Shown here in pieces: positions 60,629-64,000 of a stretch of DNA of 64,000 nucleotides. Each line of letters opens with the position of its first letter. Position 1 is the first letter of the stretch. The notes under the pieces were generated by a model. It made no database searches, was not told where the DNA came from, and saw nothing but the letters and a program-made list of their open reading frames with translations. Source of the stretch: Bacteroidota bacterium. GTDB taxonomy: Bacteria; Bacteroidota; Bacteroidia; AKYH767-A; 2013-40CM-41-45. The DNA lies in the NCBI GenBank assembly GCA_016720655.1, contig JADKKE010000013.1, positions 1 through 64,000 on the forward strand, in the 5' to 3' direction. Made by a program: the position numbers and the translations under genes.

Positions 60629-63600
60629 ATGAAATCCAGAACAAAAACTCTTCTTGTCCTTAGTATTTTCGCCGTTTTCTTTGGCACAATTACACTGGCT
60701 CTTCAACAGAAGCAAAAACAGAAACCTGTCAATTCAACACCGTCAACGGAATCCTACAAACAAAGCTGGGAACGGGTAGATGAGCTTACGGAGAAGGGGC
60801 TGAGTAAATCTGCGCTTGAAGTGGTTCAGACGATTTACCAAAAGGCAAAACAGGAACACAATTCAGCGGAGCTGGTAAAGGCAGTTATACACCGGATGAA
60901 ATTTCAGTCTTACACTGAAGAAAACGATATTGTAAAAATCACGGAAGGACTGAAGGAAGAAATAAAAGGAGCAGTTTTTCCGGAGCGTCCACTCCTCCAC
61001 TCCATGCTGGCGGAAGTGTACTGGAGTTATTATCAGCGCAATCGATACCGAATTCTTAACAGAACCGAAACAGTAAATTTCAAGAATGACGACATTCAGA
61101 CCTGGACAAATGCACAATTTGTAGATGCCGTTCTAAACGAATACACAAATTCATTAAAGGATGCGGCGGCTGCGAGGAAAACTAAAATAAATGTTTTTGA
61201 TCTGGTATTGGACACTGGAAATACAGATGGAAGAAAATTTCGTCCTACACTTTACGATTTCCTTGCACATCGGGCATTGGCGTTTTACATGAATTCAGAA
61301 TCCGGGCTTACCCGGCCTGCAGATAATTTCGAACTGAACAGTGCATTTTACCTGAACACTGCAGACATGTTTTTGAATTTTATTTTGACGAGCAAGGATA
61401 CTTCTGATTTCAAATTTAAAGCCATCGTTCTCTTGCAGGATTTGATCGCCTTTCATCGTGATGATTCACATCCCGGAGCGTTCATTGATGTCGATCTGAT
61501 ACGCTTGAAATTTGTCCATCAGGAACTAACAATTCCTACAAAGGATTCTCTTTACAATATCGCATTGGCAGCCATCGCTGAACAATACAAAGAATATCCC
61601 GGCTGTACAGAAGCACTTTACGAACAAGCTGAATTATCATACAATGAAGGTGGAAAATATACCGAGAACAGGGAACAAAAGTACAAATGGAAAATTCGTA
61701 ATGCTGAAAAATTTTGTGATGAGGCAATCAGTCGCTTCCCTTATTCTGATGGAGGGATAAATTGCAAAGCGCTCAAAAGACAAATCAATTTAACGAGCTT
61801 TTCACTGTTAACTGAACAGGTAAATATCCCTCAACAAATATTCCGGGCCAAGGTCGACTATAAAAACATACAAACTCTGTTTTTGCGTATTGTAAAGGAC
61901 GATCAGGATCCATTGAGCGAAATGGAAGGTTCAGAATCTCAGGAAAAAATTGTGGGCAGGTTGCTTAAACTTTCCCCTATAAAAGAATGGAAAATAGAAT
62001 TGCCGGAAGATTCCGACAAACAAAATCATGCGACAGAGATTTCATTGCCCGGACTGTCTTTCGGCCAATATTCTGTCATCGTATCTTCCAGCCCGGATTT
62101 TAAAATATCTGAAAACAGAATAACTTATGCACATTTCCGCATTAGCAACATCGGTGTAGTCTACCGAAGTCTGGAGGATGGTGGTTCAGAAATATATGTG
62201 ATGAATCGGGAGAGTGGTGCGGCCATGGAGAAAGTTGATGCACGGGTAATCGTCAGGGAATACAATTACAATGCACGAAAGTATTTCACCAAACTTGTAG
62301 AGACATTTACTTCTGATGCAGAAGGTAGAATTGAGATTCCGATGAGAGGTGAATCGTACAGGAATTTTAATATCGAATTTGTGAAAGGTGAAGATCATCT
62401 GTTTCTGAGAGAGGGATTTTATCAATATGCTCATGCACGTTATCCAAATAATAAACAGGAAAGAACCTTTTTCTTTACTGATCGTGCAATCTATCGTCCC
62501 GGACAAACAATTTATTTCAAAGGAATAATATTGCAGGGTACCGATGAGGATGCAGAATTGATCCGGGGAAAATCTACCACAGTTACATTCTATGATGTGA
62601 ATGGTCAAAAGATATCAGACCAAACCTTTATCACATCTGAATATGGCACCTTTCATGGATCCTTCGTTGCCCCTCAGGGAGTCTTAACAGGACCCATGAG
62701 AATTCAAAATAAATCAGGTAGCGCATACTTTAGAGTGGAAGAATACAAGCGTCCAAAATTTGAAGTCACTTTTGATCCTGTGAAAAGTTCTTATCGTCTT
62801 GGTGAGACTGTGAGTGTGACCGGAAAAGCAGAGGCTTTTTCAGGACAGTCGATTGATGGAGCTAAAGTTCAATACAGGGTGGTTCGGATGGTTCGCTATC
62901 CCATTTGGTGCTTTTGGAAGCCTTATTATTATTCGCGAGGAGCTGAGCAGGAAATCCTGAATGGTACAAGCGAAACAAATGCGAAAGGAGAATTTACTGT
63001 GACTTTTTCTCTTCTTCCGGACCAAAGCATCCCGAAGGAGAATGAGCCGATTTTTAATTATAGGATTACAACAGATGTTTCGGACATCAATGGTGAAACG
63101 AGAAATGGCGAAACGATTCTGAATGCTGCTTATACTTCACTTGAGTTGAGTTCCGACTTAGGACAGGAATTAAATTTTCAGAAGAAAAACTCCTTTACAG
63201 TTTTTTCAAAAAACCTGAGCGGGCAACACACTCCAGCTGAAATTCATCTCACAATTCACGAATTAAAATCACCTGATAGAATATTGCGCGAACGCTTATG
63301 GCCGGAATCTGACAAACATGTGATTATTGAAAAGGACTATATACAATCATTCCCTTTCGATGTGTACTCAAATGAAGATGATGAAAGCAAATGGGAAAAG
63401 AAACGAGTAGTAGTGAGCGCAGACCTGAATACAGCAAAAGACTCCATATTCACATTGAAAAAAAGTGATTTACCGGCAGGAAAATACATGCTGGAAGGAA
63501 CCGCAAAGGATCAATATGGTCAGAAAGTTCGTCTTGAACAAAGCTTCACCGTCATCGATCCCGAAGCAAGTACTCCTCCTCTGAAGAAGCTGGATTGGTT

Positions 63601-64000
63601 CACAGTACTGAAGGACAATGCTACGCCGGGAGGTGTGGACCAGATCTTAATTGGTAGTTCCGACAAGGATGTGAGAGTTTTGTATGAAATCGAATTGAAA
63701 GGAAAAATTATCAGCAAACAATGGCTTGAATTGAATCGAAGTCAGCAGTTAATTTCCATTCCTGTTAAAGAAGAATACCGCGGAAATTTTTCCGTGTATT
63801 TCACTTTTATAAAAAGAGGTAGATCATTTACACATTCTGCAGTCCTCAACGTTCCGTGGGACAATAAAGAACTTAGTTTTAAGTATGAAACTTTCCGTTC
63901 AAAATTAACTCCCGGACAAAAAGAAGAATGGAGAATCCGTATCACTGGAAAGCAAGGCGATAAAGTGAGTGCAGAAATGCTTGCATCGATGTATGATGCT
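60629..64000 (+). CDS. Alpha-2-macroglobulin family protein, 3' end outside window
   Basis: An open frame of 1124 codons from ATG 60629 to the window edge. A signal segment (KTLLVLSIFAVFFGTITLAL) is followed by a helical region (about 40-400, with TPR-like helices such as ALYEQAELSYNEGGKYTENR), then the macroglobulin core: FFFTDRAIYRPGQTIYFKGI at about residue 614 (the MG2 mark of bacterial alpha-2-macroglobulins), SGSAYFRVEEYKRPKFEVTF and FKYETFRSKLTPGQKEEWRI. Such proteins trap peptidases at the cell surface. Whether a thioester Cys exists lies beyond the window. Identification is firm; the length of the remainder is unknown. Confidence 0.9.
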   Translation, partial: MKSRTKTLLVLSIFAVFFGTITLALQQKQKQKPVNSTPSTESYKQSWERVDELTEKGLSKSALEVVQTIYQKAKQEHNSAELVKAVIHRMKFQSYTEENDIVKITEGLKEEIKGAVFPERPLLHSMLAEVYWSYYQRNRYRILNRTETVNFKNDDIQTWTNAQFVDAVLNEYTNSLKDAAAARKTKINVFDLVLDTGNTDGRKFRPTLYDFLAHRALAFYMNSESGLTRPADNFELNSAFYLNTADMFLNFILTSKDTSDFKFKAIVLLQDLIAFHRDDSHPGAFIDVDLIRLKFVHQELTIPTKDSLYNIALAAIAEQYKEYPGCTEALYEQAELSYNEGGKYTENREQKYKWKIRNAEKFCDEAISRFPYSDGGINCKALKRQINLTSFSLLTEQVNIPQQIFRAKVDYKNIQTLFLRIVKDDQDPLSEMEGSESQEKIVGRLLKLSPIKEWKIELPEDSDKQNHATEISLPGLSFGQYSVIVSSSPDFKISENRITYAHFRISNIGVVYRSLEDGGSEIYVMNRESGAAMEKVDARVIVREYNYNARKYFTKLVETFTSDAEGRIEIPMRGESYRNFNIEFVKGEDHLFLREGFYQYAHARYPNNKQERTFFFTDRAIYRPGQTIYFKGIILQGTDEDAELIRGKSTTVTFYDVNGQKISDQTFITSEYGTFHGSFVAPQGVLTGPMRIQNKSGSAYFRVEEYKRPKFEVTFDPVKSSYRLGETVSVTGKAEAFSGQSIDGAKVQYRVVRMVRYPIWCFWKPYYYSRGAEQEILNGTSETNAKGEFTVTFSLLPDQSIPKENEPIFNYRITTDVSDINGETRNGETILNAAYTSLELSSDLGQELNFQKKNSFTVFSKNLSGQHTPAEIHLTIHELKSPDRILRERLWPESDKHVIIEKDYIQSFPFDVYSNEDDESKWEKKRVVVSADLNTAKDSIFTLKKSDLPAGKYMLEGTAKDQYGQKVRLEQSFTVIDPEASTPPLKKLDWFTVLKDNATPGGVDQILIGSSDKDVRVLYEIELKGKIISKQWLELNRSQQLISIPVKEEYRGNFSVYFTFIKRGRSFTHSAVLNVPWDNKELSFKYETFRSKLTPGQKEEWRIRITGKQGDKVSAEMLASMYDA

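Noticed and set aside
60417..60632. 71-codon frame before the macroglobulin
   Set aside because: Overlaps the macroglobulin start and the terminator tail, and no conserved features are visible.

Overview
The window comes from a member of the Bacteroidota. About ten large secreted proteins end in a type IX secretion (T9SS) C-terminal domain built around a YPNP-type motif. Many genes are preceded by the Bacteroidota -7 promoter motif TAnnTTTG. DUF5777, DUF4412, choice-of-anchor V and SprB-repeat proteins point the same way. Genus and order cannot be fixed from the sequence alone.

Layout. 1-3200 is a decayed defence/toxin-antitoxin area: a broken abiEi-abiEii pair, an SRPBCC protein, and a broken mntA-hepT pair whose hepT is split by a 181-bp MITE-like element with a 3-bp target duplication. 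3521-15449 holds T9SS cargo proteins (nidogen/SprB, beta-propeller/GEVED), a truncated haemoglobin, an M3 peptidase and a monooxygenase-like protein. Between them on the minus strand lies a small putative metal cluster: an HMA/AraC regulator, an 8-Cys metallothionein-like peptide and a His-tailed membrane peptide. 15469-27690 has a methyltransferase, a lamin-tail protein, asd, a di-haem peroxidase, a T9SS protein, a PurF-type amidotransferase and a two-component system. 27990-30597 is a haem/cytochrome-like set ending in a DUF5777 barrel.

30600-33040 is repeat-rich and includes a higBA module bracketed by direct repeats. 33039-40052 carries part of the 3-hydroxyanthranilate branch of tryptophan degradation (ACMSD, HAAO, aldehyde dehydrogenase, a frameshifted SDR) together with a TMTC-like membrane TPR protein. 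40136-47987 has DUF4412, DUF885, an MtfA-like peptidase, a P-loop kinase, a sugar dehydrogenase with a T9SS tail, and a PhnA-like protein. 48180-48930 has a tRNA-Asn next to decayed tRNA-like copies with palindromes. 49137-64000 has a PAS-LuxR regulator, delta-60 and Kelch T9SS proteins, a PfkB kinase, an exported SOD, a huge CotH/lamin-tail T9SS protein, and the first 1124 codons of an alpha-2-macroglobulin that runs off the window.

Two cautions apply. Four otherwise well-preserved reading frames (abiEii, SDR, delta-60 protein, CotH protein) each break by one base at an A-run, so some breaks may be sequencing or assembly errors. Intergenic regions are also full of short dispersed repeats; these are listed individually.
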